From: Microbacterium sp. LWS13-1.2
GTDB lineage: Bacteria > Actinomycetota > Actinomycetes > Actinomycetales > Microbacteriaceae
NCBI RefSeq assembly: GCF_040144835.1
Contig: NZ_CP151632.1
Location: 3,968,001-4,032,000 of the forward strand
Direction: 5' to 3'
Length of the DNA stretch: 64,000 nt
The notes beneath the pieces were generated by a model. The model had not been told where the DNA came from. It saw only the letters and a program-made list of their open reading frames with translations, and did no database searches. A program made the position numbers and the translations under genes. This document shows, piece after piece, positions 55,098-64,000 of this stretch; the first letter of the stretch is position 1, and each line of letters opens with the position of its first letter.

Positions 55098-56233
55098 TAT
55101 TTTAGCAGGCTCCGCTCCACCATCTCCTTCAACGAGCGCTCGTACCCGCTCTCCTCGACAGGCTCCGCAAGTACCCATTCGACGAATCGAGCGACACCCG
55201 TGCGGAAGTCCGTCTGCGGTTCGTACGCGAGCACGTCGCGGAGGACGGAGGTCTCGGCGACGTTGTGGCGGATGTCGCCGAGACGGTAATTGCCCGTCAC
55301 GGTGGTCGGCACCTCGGTCCCGAATGCGGCGAACAGTGACGCGACCACCTCGTTCACGGTCGTGGCGACGCCGCTGCCGACGTTGATGGTGCGGCCGGCG
55401 GCCGCAGGCATCGTCGAAGCACGGAACGTCGACTCGACCACGTCGTCGATGTATACGAAGTCCCGGCTCTCGAGGCCGTCCTCGAAGATGTTGATCGGCT
55501 TCGCCTGCCGGATGAGCGTCGAGAAGATCGAGAGGATGCCCGTATACGGGTTCTTCAAGGACTGCCCGGGCCCATACACGTTCTGGTATCGCAGCGCGAC
55601 GCCTTCGACGCCGATCGTCGGCGCGACCACCATCACGAGGGATTCTTGCATCTGCTTGGTGATGCCGTAGACCGACGAAGGGTGCAGCTTCGCGCCCTCG
55701 TCGGTCGGGACCATCTCGACCGGTCCCTCGCCCGGCATGTGCACGTCGAAGTCGCCGGCGGCCATCTGGGCGTCGGCCCGGTGCGGGGGATACACGATCC
55801 GGCCATCCGATGTGCGATATGCGCCTTCGCCGTAGATCGACCGCGACGACGCAATGACAAGTCGCTTGACGGCGTGCGGCTCGTTCGTGAGGAGGTCGAG
55901 CAGCTTGGCAGTTCCGCCGACGTTCGCCTCGACGTACCGGTCGATCTCGTACATGGACTGACCGGTACCGGTCTCGGCTGCAAGATGCACGACGATCGCC
56001 GCACCGTCCAGCGCGCGGCGCAGGTCGTCGCTGGAGGTCACAGAGCCCTCGATCACCGTCGCCACGCCGTCCAGCGAACGCAGCAGAGCAGACGTGTTCG
56101 TCGGGTCCTCGCCGTGCACCTGGGGAATCAGCGAATCGAGCACGGTCACAGTGTGGCCGGCGTCGACGAAGCGACGTGCGAGCCGGGTGCCGATGAAGCC
56201 TGCGCCGCCGGTGATGAGCACGTGTTCGGGCAT
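55097..56233 (-). CDS. NAD-dependent epimerase/dehydratase (extended SDR)
   Basis: 378 aa. [20 protein letters not shown] is the NAD loop; HLAAETGTGQSM, IASSRSIYGEG, SSVYGITKQMQE (catalytic YxxxK) and LRYQNVYGPGQSL follow. A 40-residue segment before YGITK (PPHRADAQMAAGDFDVHMPG) is longer than in simple epimerases. It converts one nucleotide sugar to another; the substrate is unknown. AGGAGA precedes the ATG, and a TAGACT overlapping the stop of the upstream GT2 gene may be its own promoter. Confidence 0.88.
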   Translation of the reverse strand: MPEHVLITGGAGFIGTRLARRFVDAGHTVTVLDSLIPQVHGEDPTNTSALLRSLDGVATVIEGSVTSSDDLRRALDGAAIVVHLAAETGTGQSMYEIDRYVEANVGGTAKLLDLLTNEPHAVKRLVIASSRSIYGEGAYRTSDGRIVYPPHRADAQMAAGDFDVHMPGEGPVEMVPTDEGAKLHPSSVYGITKQMQESLVMVVAPTIGVEGVALRYQNVYGPGQSLKNPYTGILSIFSTLIRQAKPINIFEDGLESRDFVYIDDVVESTFRASTMPAAAGRTINVGSGVATTVNEVVASLFAAFGTEVPTTVTGNYRLGDIRHNVAETSVLRDVLAYEPQTDFRTGVARFVEWVLAEPVEESGYERSLKEMVERSLLK

Positions 56234-56284
56234 GCGTGGTCTCCTGGAAGAAGGGGACGCGCGTTCAGATCGCCGCGCGCGAGT

Positions 56285-57175
56285 CTAGAGGGCGAAGATA
56301 TGCGCCAGCGTCGATTGTAGCCCGGCGGCAGATCCGTGCCTGATCACCCCCGGAAGTTCCGCGACGCCATGCAGTCGTGACATCACGCGCATGCGCGCCG
56401 TGGTTGCTGTCCGTCGCCATCCCTTGGAGTTCGCGAGCGCGCGCGCCTGCGCGTAGTAGGTGCGTTCGTCGCGGAAACGACGACCGTCCAGGAGCGTCTT
56501 CTGCGAAGCGCTCGCGCCGTGGCGCCGATACGAGAAAGCCAGCGTGGGGTTGTACGCCAAGCACCCGCCCTCGAACGCGACATCCATCAACAGCGCCAGG
56601 TCCTGGATGATGGGCAGGCCCTCGCGGAAATCGATCCGTCGGAGCGTCTCAGTGCGGAAGGTGAGAGAGGGCCAGTAGAGCCAGTCGCCTCTAATGAGGC
56701 TCGTCGCCATGGCCTCACCACGGAGGACGGCGACGCCCTGCCCGTTGCGAGGGGCGAGCAGGCCGGTCTTGACGCGGTCCACGAGGGGCCGAACGACCAC
56801 CCCGTGCTCGTCGATCACCTCGACGCCGGGTTGAATGACGTCGGCGTCGGGGACCGCGGCGATGGTCGCGAAGATCACGTCGAGATAGTTCGCCTGCAGA
56901 AGGTCGTCGCAGCCGAGGATGGTGATGTGATCCGATGTCGCCTGTCGGATCGCCTCACGGTAGTTCTCGGTGATGCCGAGGTTCACCTCGTTGCGCACAT
57001 ACGTGACCCGTTCGTCGTCGAGCTCGGCGAACCACTTCGCGACCGTCTCGTCCGGGTAGCAGTCGTCGATGACGATGAGTCGCCAGTCGGGATTGTGCTG
57101 GGCACGGACGGACTCGACAGTCAGGTAGAGCAGACCGGGGTCGCCCCAGAAGGGTACGAAGATCTCGTGTGTCAT
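56285..57175 (-). CDS. Family 2 glycosyltransferase
   Basis: 296 aa. GT-A fold with IFVPFWGDPGLLYLTVESVR, RLIVIDDCYPDETVAKWF, EVNLGITENYREAIRQATS and ITILGCDDLLQANYLDVI (CDD metal motif). The C-terminal part has IIQDLALLMDVAFEGG, which fits the acceptor-side Asp region. The donor is unknown. A TAGGCT box lies 10 nt before the ATG. It heads an operon with the epimerase and acyltransferase genes, 51 bp away, and is divergent from glf. Confidence 0.87.
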   Translation of the reverse strand: MTHEIFVPFWGDPGLLYLTVESVRAQHNPDWRLIVIDDCYPDETVAKWFAELDDERVTYVRNEVNLGITENYREAIRQATSDHITILGCDDLLQANYLDVIFATIAAVPDADVIQPGVEVIDEHGVVVRPLVDRVKTGLLAPRNGQGVAVLRGEAMATSLIRGDWLYWPSLTFRTETLRRIDFREGLPIIQDLALLMDVAFEGGCLAYNPTLAFSYRRHGASASQKTLLDGRRFRDERTYYAQARALANSKGWRRTATTARMRVMSRLHGVAELPGVIRHGSAAGLQSTLAHIFAL

Positions 57176-57204
57176 AGCGCGACGAGCCTACGAGATCAGC
57201 CTGA

Positions 57205-58464
<1,260 letters not shown>

Positions 58465-58475
58465 CCGCGCCCGCA

Positions 58476-58481
58476 TAGACT
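58476..58481 (+). promoter_or_regulatory. -10-like TAGACT for the second exporter
   Basis: TAGACT ends 8 nt before the GTG at 58489, just after the glf stop. Confidence 0.4.
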
Positions 58482-58488
58482 CGTCACC

Positions 58489-59295
58489 GTGACCACAGCC
58501 GCCGTCGGCGCCCCCGGATCGCCCCGGCGCTACCTCCACTCGTTGTGGCTGCTTTCGGCGCGCGATCTCAAGGTGCGCTACTCCACGAGCGCGCTGGGCT
58601 ACCTGTGGTCGGTGCTTGATCCGCTCGTGATGAGCGCGATCTACTGGTTCGTGTTCACGCAGGTTTTCCAGCGCACGGTCGGGCACGAGCCGTACATCGT
58701 CTTCCTCATCACCGCGCTGCTGCCGTGGGTGTGGTTCAACTCGTCGGTGTCGGACTTCACCCGCGCATTCAACAAGGATGCCCGCCTCGTGCGCTCGACC
58801 GCGATCCCGCGGTCGATCTGGGTCAACCGGATCGTGCTGTCGAAGGGCGTCGAGTTCCTCTGCTCCCTTCCGGTGCTCGCGCTCTTCGTCGTCGTCTCGC
58901 AGTTCACCGAGAATCCCGCCCAGCTGAACTGGGGATTGCTCTGGGTCCCGGTCGCCGTCCTGCTCCAAACCGTCCTTCTGGTCGGACTCGGGCTGCTGGT
59001 CGCTCCTCTGTGCGTCATCTGGAGTGACCTGGAGCGCACGACGAAGCTCATCCTCCGTGCCCTGTTCTATGCTTCGCCGGTGATTTACGGGGTGGAAGAC
59101 CTGCCCGGAGCGTTCGAGACTCTTGCGGCCTTCAATCCGCTCTCCGGGATCTTCGCCCTCTACCGCGTCGGGTTCTTCGCCGACGAGTGGGATGCCTGGG
59201 TCATCGGGATCGGCGCGATCATGTCGTTCCTCTTCCTCGCCCTCGGGGTCTTCGCGTTCCGGCGGCTCGAGCGTCCCGTCCTGAAGGAGCTGTGA
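58489..59295 (+). CDS. wzm: ABC-2 polysaccharide exporter permease (RfbD/Wzm type)
   Basis: 268 aa with six membrane spans. The N-terminal interface helix SLWLLSARDLKVRYSTSALG leads to YLWSVLDPLVMSAIYWFVFT, the family hallmark. The C-terminal half has RALFYASPVIYGVEDLPGAF. It resembles the mycobacterial Rv3783 galactan exporter permease by context. Its TGA shares one base with the ATPase start (TGATG). Confidence 0.91.
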   Translation: MTTAAVGAPGSPRRYLHSLWLLSARDLKVRYSTSALGYLWSVLDPLVMSAIYWFVFTQVFQRTVGHEPYIVFLITALLPWVWFNSSVSDFTRAFNKDARLVRSTAIPRSIWVNRIVLSKGVEFLCSLPVLALFVVVSQFTENPAQLNWGLLWVPVAVLLQTVLLVGLGLLVAPLCVIWSDLERTTKLILRALFYASPVIYGVEDLPGAFETLAAFNPLSGIFALYRVGFFADEWDAWVIGIGAIMSFLFLALGVFAFRRLERPVLKEL

Positions 59296-60044
59296 TGACG
59301 GCATCCGGTCTCGCGATCGAGGTGCAGGGCCTCGGCGTCCGCTTCCGGCGGAATCGCCGGGGGAGCCGCAGCATCAAAGACCTGTTCGCGGACTCGTCTC
59401 GACGGTCGAAGCCCGGAGAGTTCTGGGCGCTGCGCGATGTCGCCTTCGACGTGAAGCCGGGTGAGTCGATCGGTGTCGTCGGCCGCAATGGTCAGGGCAA
59501 ATCGACGCTCCTCAAGCTCGTCGCAGGCGTCCTTCTCGCCGACGAAGGATCCGTCTCCGTGAACGGGGGTGTAGCGCCGCTGATCGAGATCACCGGTGGG
59601 TTCGTCGGCGACCTCACTGTCCGCGAGAATGTCCGCCTGACCTCGGGGCTGCACGGGATGTCGAAGGCCGAGGTCTCGCGCCGCTTCGACGGCATCATCG
59701 ACTTCGCCGAGCTCGAGGACTTCATCGACACCCCCTACAAGCACCTCAGCAACGGCATGAAGGTGCGGCTGGCGTTCGCGGTCGTCTCGCAGCTCGAGGA
59801 GCCCATTCTGCTGGTCGACGAGGTGCTGGCCGTGGGCGACAAGGCGTTCCGCGAGAAGTGCTACCGGCGCATCGACGAGCTGCTGGCCGATGGGCGCACG
59901 CTGTTCTTCGTGTCGCACAGTGAGCGCGACCTGCGCCGCTTCTGCACGCGCGGCTTGTATCTCGACAAACATCGACTGGCGATGGATGCCCCGATCAACG
60001 AGGTTCTCGACCGCTACAACGCCGACTATCCGACTGGCGTCTGA
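59295..60044 (+). CDS. wzt: ABC-2 polysaccharide exporter ATPase (RfbE/Wzt type, no C-terminal domain)
   Basis: 249 aa. It has GRNGQGKSTLLK (Walker A), KHLSNGMKVRLAF (signature with Asn for Gly), ILLVDEVLAVGD (Walker B) and FFVSHSERDL (H-loop). It ends after the nucleotide-binding domain, so it lacks the recognition domain present in the 41250 ATPase and resembles mycobacterial Rv3781. It is convergent with the GlfT1-like gene, with stops 3 bp apart. Confidence 0.92.
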   Translation: MTASGLAIEVQGLGVRFRRNRRGSRSIKDLFADSSRRSKPGEFWALRDVAFDVKPGESIGVVGRNGQGKSTLLKLVAGVLLADEGSVSVNGGVAPLIEITGGFVGDLTVRENVRLTSGLHGMSKAEVSRRFDGIIDFAELEDFIDTPYKHLSNGMKVRLAFAVVSQLEEPILLVDEVLAVGDKAFREKCYRRIDELLADGRTLFFVSHSERDLRRFCTRGLYLDKHRLAMDAPINEVLDRYNADYPTGV

Positions 60045-60047
60045 ACG

Positions 60048-61031
60048 TCAGGCCTGCGCCGTTGCGGCCTCAAGCGGCGGCATCGGCTGCCACGAGGCGT
60101 CCTTCGCGATCTTCCGCCCGTCACGCAGGCCGCGGAAGAGGTTCGACGTTCCCCGCACCGTGCGCTCGACGAACAGCAGGCGAATCAGCTCCTTGCCGAA
60201 CGTGAGGCTCGTGCCCACCCCGAACAGGACCGGGTTGTAGACGCCGAGCGTTCGGTAGTACTTCTTGATGTATGCGCGGTTGCGCATGATGTAGTAGCGA
60301 TAGGCGTTGCTGGAAGCATTCATGTGGCGGATGCCCATGTCCCACTGCTTGATCTCGCGCGTGCGGCGCAGCACGAACTCGTCGACGATCACGGACTGCG
60401 TCTTTCGCGACGCCAGCCATCCATACGTCTGGTCGTCCCAGTAGATGAAGAATCGGGGGTCGGGCAGGCCGATTTCCTGCACGATGCCGCGGTGGATGAA
60501 CATGCCCTCGAAGCATCCGGAGTTCATGGGCTTGTAGCCCGACGCGTCAAACTCGGCAGGCGCAAAGGGGATCGGGATGCCGAGGGGCTCGGCGACGCGG
60601 TACTGCCAGTAGAACGCGCTGCCGTCATAGTCGTAGCGACGTCCCTGGATACTCTTGAAGCGCGGAGCCCACTTGCCCATCTTCGCCAGGCCGTCGGGGA
60701 GCACTTCGACGTCGTCGTCCATAAGCCAGATCCACTCGGATCCGAGTTCGTACGCGACCCGCATGCCCTCACTGAAACCGCCCGAGCCGCCCGTGTTGGT
60801 CTCCATCCGGCGGTAGACGAGTACGGACGGCTCGAGGCGCTCCCGGAACGACTCGACGACGTCGGTCGTGTCGTCTGTCGACGCATTGTCGATGATCACG
60901 ATGTGACCGGGCTTGGGGTCCATCACGACAATGCTCTCCAGGAGGCGCGTGAGCAGCCCGGAGCGGTTGTAGGTGACGATCGCGATGGTCGCGGTCGCGG
61001 GATCGAAAGGGGAAGTGGGCACAGAGGTCAC
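60048..61031 (-). CDS. GlfT1-like galactofuranosyltransferase (GT2)
   Basis: 327 aa from GTG 61031; a TTG at 61088 would add 19 residues, but the GTG has ggagaa 9-10 nt upstream. GT-A features are IAIVTYNRSGLLTRLLESI, IIDNASTDDTTDVVESF, TNTGGSGGFSEGMRVAYE, WLMDDDVEVLPDGLAKM (DDD motif), and FIYWDDQTYGWLASRK. The gene context (glf, exporter permease and ATPase alongside) matches mycobacterial Rv3781-glfT1-Rv3783. It likely adds the first Galf residues to a lipid-linked acceptor. Confidence 0.88.
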   Translation of the reverse strand: MTSVPTSPFDPATATIAIVTYNRSGLLTRLLESIVVMDPKPGHIVIIDNASTDDTTDVVESFRERLEPSVLVYRRMETNTGGSGGFSEGMRVAYELGSEWIWLMDDDVEVLPDGLAKMGKWAPRFKSIQGRRYDYDGSAFYWQYRVAEPLGIPIPFAPAEFDASGYKPMNSGCFEGMFIHRGIVQEIGLPDPRFFIYWDDQTYGWLASRKTQSVIVDEFVLRRTREIKQWDMGIRHMNASSNAYRYYIMRNRAYIKKYYRTLGVYNPVLFGVGTSLTFGKELIRLLFVERTVRGTSNLFRGLRDGRKIAKDASWQPMPPLEAATAQA

Positions 61032-61091
61032 AGGGGAGATTCTCCGAGTGCGAAGTAGAGCGGCCGTAGATGCGTCGGCCGAGTGCAAAGC

Positions 61092-62513
61092 CTACCCGGT
61101 CAGGGTGTCGGCCACGCTCAGCTTGGCGTGCGCGGCGGCCTGCTCCACGCGCACTGTCACGACCTGACCCGTCATCGAGGACGCCAGCACTCGGAGGCTG
61201 ACCTCCGCCACGTGCTCCGGCTCGAGCAGGCTCGACGGCGCCTCCTCGCCGAAGGCAGAGGAGCGCATGGGCGTGCGCGTGCGCTGCGGGTTGATGCAGT
61301 TGATGCGGACACCGCTCACAGTCCATTCCTCGGCCAGCGCCTGGGTGAGGTTCACGACCGCGGCCTTGCTCGCCGAGTAGACGCCGTAGTTGGCGCGCCC
61401 GCGAGTATATGAGCTGGACGTGAAGAGCAGGACCTGCCCCTGGGTTGCGGCGAGGTACTTGTGAGCGGCCCGCGAGACGATCACCGGGGCTAGGAAGTTC
61501 GTCTCGATCGTGCTCTCGAGGTCCCTGATCCGGGTGTCGGTGAGAGCCCCCATCTGGAGCACACCCGCCGTCAGGACGACGGCATCGATGCGCCCTTCGG
61601 CCGCGAAGACCTGCTTGAGCGCACGCTTGACGAGCGCGCGCGAGCGCACATCGGTTCCTGTGGTGGACCGGCTGAACTCGTGCACCACCGCGCCGCAGAC
61701 GCCGGCCAGTTCCACGACGCTGCGACCGATCCCATAACTGCCACCGAAGACGACGACTACCTTCCCGGAGAGATCGGGCAGGGACGCCGTCTCGGCGGAG
61801 AGGCTCTCAGACTGGAGCTGGAATAGCTTGTCGGCGATGTGCACGTCGATCGGCTCGGTGACCTTCATATTCTGGGGCGTGCCCTCGACGACGTAGATCG
61901 GCACGTCGGGAAGGTACGTGAAGACGACGCCGCAGTCGTCGGTCGCGTGGAATGAGGCATCCTGGGCGGCGCGCTCGTAGGCGCGACGGATGGTGCCCAG
62001 CCGGAACGCCTGCGGCGTTTGGCCACGCCGCAAGCGCGCCCGCTCCGGAATCGCGGTGATGTGGGAGGCGGCGTCGACCTCGATGATCGTGTCCGACGAC
62101 GCGATGCCGGTGTCTACGGCGTCGTAGCTGTCGAGCGCCTCGACGCAATCGCGGACGATCCGGTCGTCGACGAACGGGCGCACGGCGTCGTGGAAGAGGA
62201 CCTTGGTATCGGGGTCGTCTCCGAGGACGGCCAGCGCGGCCTGGGTGGAGTCGTTGCGGGTGGCGCCGCCCGGAATGATCCGGGTCAGCTTCGGGAAGCG
62301 CTCAGGGTCGACGAGCGAGTCCAGCTCATGGATCGCGCCAGCGTTCATGACGATCATCACCTCGTGGATGTACGGGCTGGCGTTCAGCACTTCGAGGGTG
62401 TGCTCGACGATCGCCTTGCCAGCGATCTTGATGAGCTGCTTCGGGATGCCGAGTCCTACGCGGACGCCGACACCGCCGGCGAGGAGGACGGCCACAGTGC
62501 GAGAAGCGGGCAT
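61092..62513 (-). CDS. Bifunctional cytidylyltransferase / SDR reductase, Acs1/Bcs1-like (probable CDP-ribitol synthesis)
   Basis: 473 aa with two domains. Residues 1-230 are IspD/TarI-like: VLLAGGVGVRVGLGIPKQLI, PGGATRNDSTQAAL, FHDAVRPFVDD and VDTGIASSDTIIE. Residues 245-473 are a short-chain reductase: VVVFGGSYGIGRSVVELAG and YGVYSASKAAVVNLT (YxxxK). The same fusion order occurs in Haemophilus Acs1/Bcs1, which reduce ribulose 5-phosphate and make CDP-ribitol. CDP-ribitol synthesis here is inferred from this architecture. The gene lies 56 bp after the COG5610-like gene on the same strand. Confidence 0.85.
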   Translation of the reverse strand: MPASRTVAVLLAGGVGVRVGLGIPKQLIKIAGKAIVEHTLEVLNASPYIHEVMIVMNAGAIHELDSLVDPERFPKLTRIIPGGATRNDSTQAALAVLGDDPDTKVLFHDAVRPFVDDRIVRDCVEALDSYDAVDTGIASSDTIIEVDAASHITAIPERARLRRGQTPQAFRLGTIRRAYERAAQDASFHATDDCGVVFTYLPDVPIYVVEGTPQNMKVTEPIDVHIADKLFQLQSESLSAETASLPDLSGKVVVVFGGSYGIGRSVVELAGVCGAVVHEFSRSTTGTDVRSRALVKRALKQVFAAEGRIDAVVLTAGVLQMGALTDTRIRDLESTIETNFLAPVIVSRAAHKYLAATQGQVLLFTSSSYTRGRANYGVYSASKAAVVNLTQALAEEWTVSGVRINCINPQRTRTPMRSSAFGEEAPSSLLEPEHVAEVSLRVLASSMTGQVVTVRVEQAAAHAKLSVADTLTG

Positions 62514-62569
62514 GAGTTATCGGGTCTTCTTTCCGGGGAGGGGGAGGAGGCGTACCGGGCGCGTGTTGC

Positions 62570-64000
62570 TCAGGACCAGGTGGCCGGGTGGTTGTCGGAT
62601 CGGTGCTTCGCCCTGCGCTCGATTGCGCGCAGCTTGCGGCGGAACCCATACCGGCGCTGCGCCTCTAGGAGAAGGCGCGGCAGACCGGTCGTACGCGCGA
62701 ACGTCATCGGCCAGCTCCTGGTGACGGAGCCGCGCGTATCCCGGTTGAGGTAGTTGAAGAACAGCGAGACCGACAGCGCGGGCGCGAACTCGCGCTCTTC
62801 ACCACCCAGCTCCACGGCGTCGCGCAGGGGCGCGAGATGCGTCAGGTACGGCGTGGTCGCAGGCCTGGTGCGGAAGTGATCGAAGGCGAACGCGAACAGG
62901 CCTCGGCGCGTGCGAGCCGGCTGGGTCAGCTGAAGGCGCAGGAATTCGCGTGTGAACTCCGGAAGCTCGGACTCGAGAGCATCGTGCAGATCCGCATCAT
63001 TCTGGCGCGGTTCCACGATGGGCTCCCACCCTCCCGAACCATGCCGATAGCCCTGCACCGTGCCGTGGTCGAGGTTGGCGAAGATGGCCTCGACGGGAAG
63101 CATCGAGAAGGCACTGGAGGTGAAGTTGTGGCGGGCGCATAGCTCATCGCTGCCGTAGATACTGCGCGCGTAGTAGAAGGGTAGCGCCGACGTCGAGAGG
63201 CTGACGGCGGAGAGTATCCGCTTGAGACACTCCTGGGTGTAGCCCCGTCCCCAGTACTCGACCACTGCGAAGCTCTCGTCGAACACCATCTCCTGGCTCA
63301 GGTACGCAACGCATGCACGTCTCTCCTCGGCCGCCCGCTGGAGAAGATGAGCGTCCAGAACGGCGGAGGCCGACATCGCGGCGCGCAGCGCCGCCTGTGA
63401 TGCTTGCGAAAGGCGGACGTCGGGTGCGAACGCGGTAGCTTCGGGGATGACTGCAGAGAACTCGGCGATCGACAGCCCGGCGATCTCGGCCAACGCGGAC
63501 ACGGTCCTGGCGCCTGCGAACGTGCCGAATTCCCCGAAGAACTCTTCGTCGATGCTGTCGATCTGCGAGGCCAGGCGCCACGCCTTACGGGACCCGAAGA
63601 TGTAACGCGTTCGCAGGTCGAGCCCGAGCTCCTCGATAGCGGCGTCAGCGATCCGCTTGAGGTGATGTCCGTCCCGCGAGAGGAAATACAGGGTCCGGTA
63701 ACCTCGTGCGACGGCGTCGTCTAGCACCCACAGCACGTATGGCACGAGGAAGAGGCTGACGTACCGGAACGCGAACGGCGTGGGACCTTCAGCGGATGCA
63801 GCGAGCCGACGGTCGTGTAACAGCCCGGCCACCCGGTAGCCGTCGCCGGTGCCCAGCGCGGTGGCCAGCGCTGACTCGTACGTGTCGAGTTCGCGTCGAG
63901 GAAGCAGCTTCGTGCTGATCCCGAGCGCGCCGGCAGCCTTGCGGTCGGCGTGCGAGTTGTCACCCGTATGACGCCACACCCGATGGTCGTAGCCGACGTC
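62570..64000 (-). CDS. COG5610/HAD-like protein of surface-glycan clusters, 5' end outside the window
   Basis: The frame is open to base 64000, so the N-terminus is missing; 476 residues are visible. The first visible part has HTGDNSHADRKAAGALGIST, a HAD-type GDN/D motif, then LYFLSRDGHHLKRIADAAIE and IFGSRKAWRLASQI, which recall the second half of COG5610 proteins. The C-terminal part has basic segments (RRKLRAIERRAK). Such proteins occur in polysaccharide clusters, but their reaction is not established. It lies upstream of the cytidylyltransferase gene. Confidence 0.72.
   Translation of the reverse strand, partial: DVGYDHRVWRHTGDNSHADRKAAGALGISTKLLPRRELDTYESALATALGTGDGYRVAGLLHDRRLAASAEGPTPFAFRYVSLFLVPYVLWVLDDAVARGYRTLYFLSRDGHHLKRIADAAIEELGLDLRTRYIFGSRKAWRLASQIDSIDEEFFGEFGTFAGARTVSALAEIAGLSIAEFSAVIPEATAFAPDVRLSQASQAALRAAMSASAVLDAHLLQRAAEERRACVAYLSQEMVFDESFAVVEYWGRGYTQECLKRILSAVSLSTSALPFYYARSIYGSDELCARHNFTSSAFSMLPVEAIFANLDHGTVQGYRHGSGGWEPIVEPRQNDADLHDALESELPEFTREFLRLQLTQPARTRRGLFAFAFDHFRTRPATTPYLTHLAPLRDAVELGGEEREFAPALSVSLFFNYLNRDTRGSVTRSWPMTFARTTGLPRLLLEAQRRYGFRRKLRAIERRAKHRSDNHPATWS

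Noticed and set aside
61032..61088. TTG start for the GlfT1-like gene
   Set aside because: The added residues are not conserved-looking, and GTG 61031 has ggagaa at a fitting distance.

Overview
The window is GC-rich, gene-dense DNA from an actinobacterium. Frequent GGATGCC/GGCATCC motifs, many 1-4 bp gene overlaps, TANNNT boxes placed right in front of start codons, and gene order suggest Micrococcales, probably Microbacteriaceae (Microbacterium-like). That placement is inference; no rRNA, tRNA or CRISPR array was seen, and no insertion sequence was recognised.

Region 1 (1-8701) holds the 3' end of a PRD/PTS-type regulator, an AbiEi-like protein with a Vsr/DUF559-type nuclease tail set between two arrays of GC-rich inverted repeats, a GNAT acetyltransferase, and a complete five-gene peptide/nickel-type ABC importer (lipoprotein, two permeases, two ATPases) with a perfect 16-bp hairpin after the lipoprotein gene.

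Region 2 (8984-27722) is a housekeeping block whose order resembles the Mycobacterium tuberculosis lpdA/deoD/pmmB - accA3 - maf - accE5 - accD5 - birA - PH-domain protein - purK - purE neighbourhood. Here it carries a phosphohexomutase with a 115-residue Ala/acidic insertion, a disulfide-reductase-like flavoprotein without redox cysteines, and an inserted TrmA-family RNA methyltransferase plus a two-component system with an extra membrane protein. AccA3, AccD, AccE and BirA together would make and biotinylate an acyl-CoA carboxylase.

Region 3 (27719-64000) is a large cell-envelope glycan locus. It contains an LCP glycan ligase, a secreted transglycosylase-like protein with five ~110-aa repeats, dTDP-rhamnose genes (rmlA, rmlB and an rmlC-rmlD fusion), two tandem RgpF-like proteins, two Wzm/Wzt-type ABC exporters, UDP-galactopyranose mutase with two galactofuranosyltransferase-like enzymes, a GT2/DUF2304/flippase operon, other glycosyltransferases, an acyltransferase, an epimerase, a bifunctional cytidylyltransferase-reductase that probably makes CDP-ribitol, and a COG5610/HAD-like protein cut by the window edge. 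The set predicts one or two surface polymers built from rhamnose, galactofuranose and possibly ribitol phosphate, exported by the ABC systems and attached by the LCP protein.

Intergenic DNA carries several repeat families: inverted repeats around 1.0-2.65 kb, a REP-like GGTCGTTGAGCGAGC family (8.7, 17.2, 25.0 and 27.0 kb), a 20-bp repeat array with microsatellites at 14.2-14.55 kb, and several hairpins between convergent genes. About fourteen to eighteen starts have a -10-like hexamer ending 7-8 nt upstream, which suggests widespread leaderless transcription.
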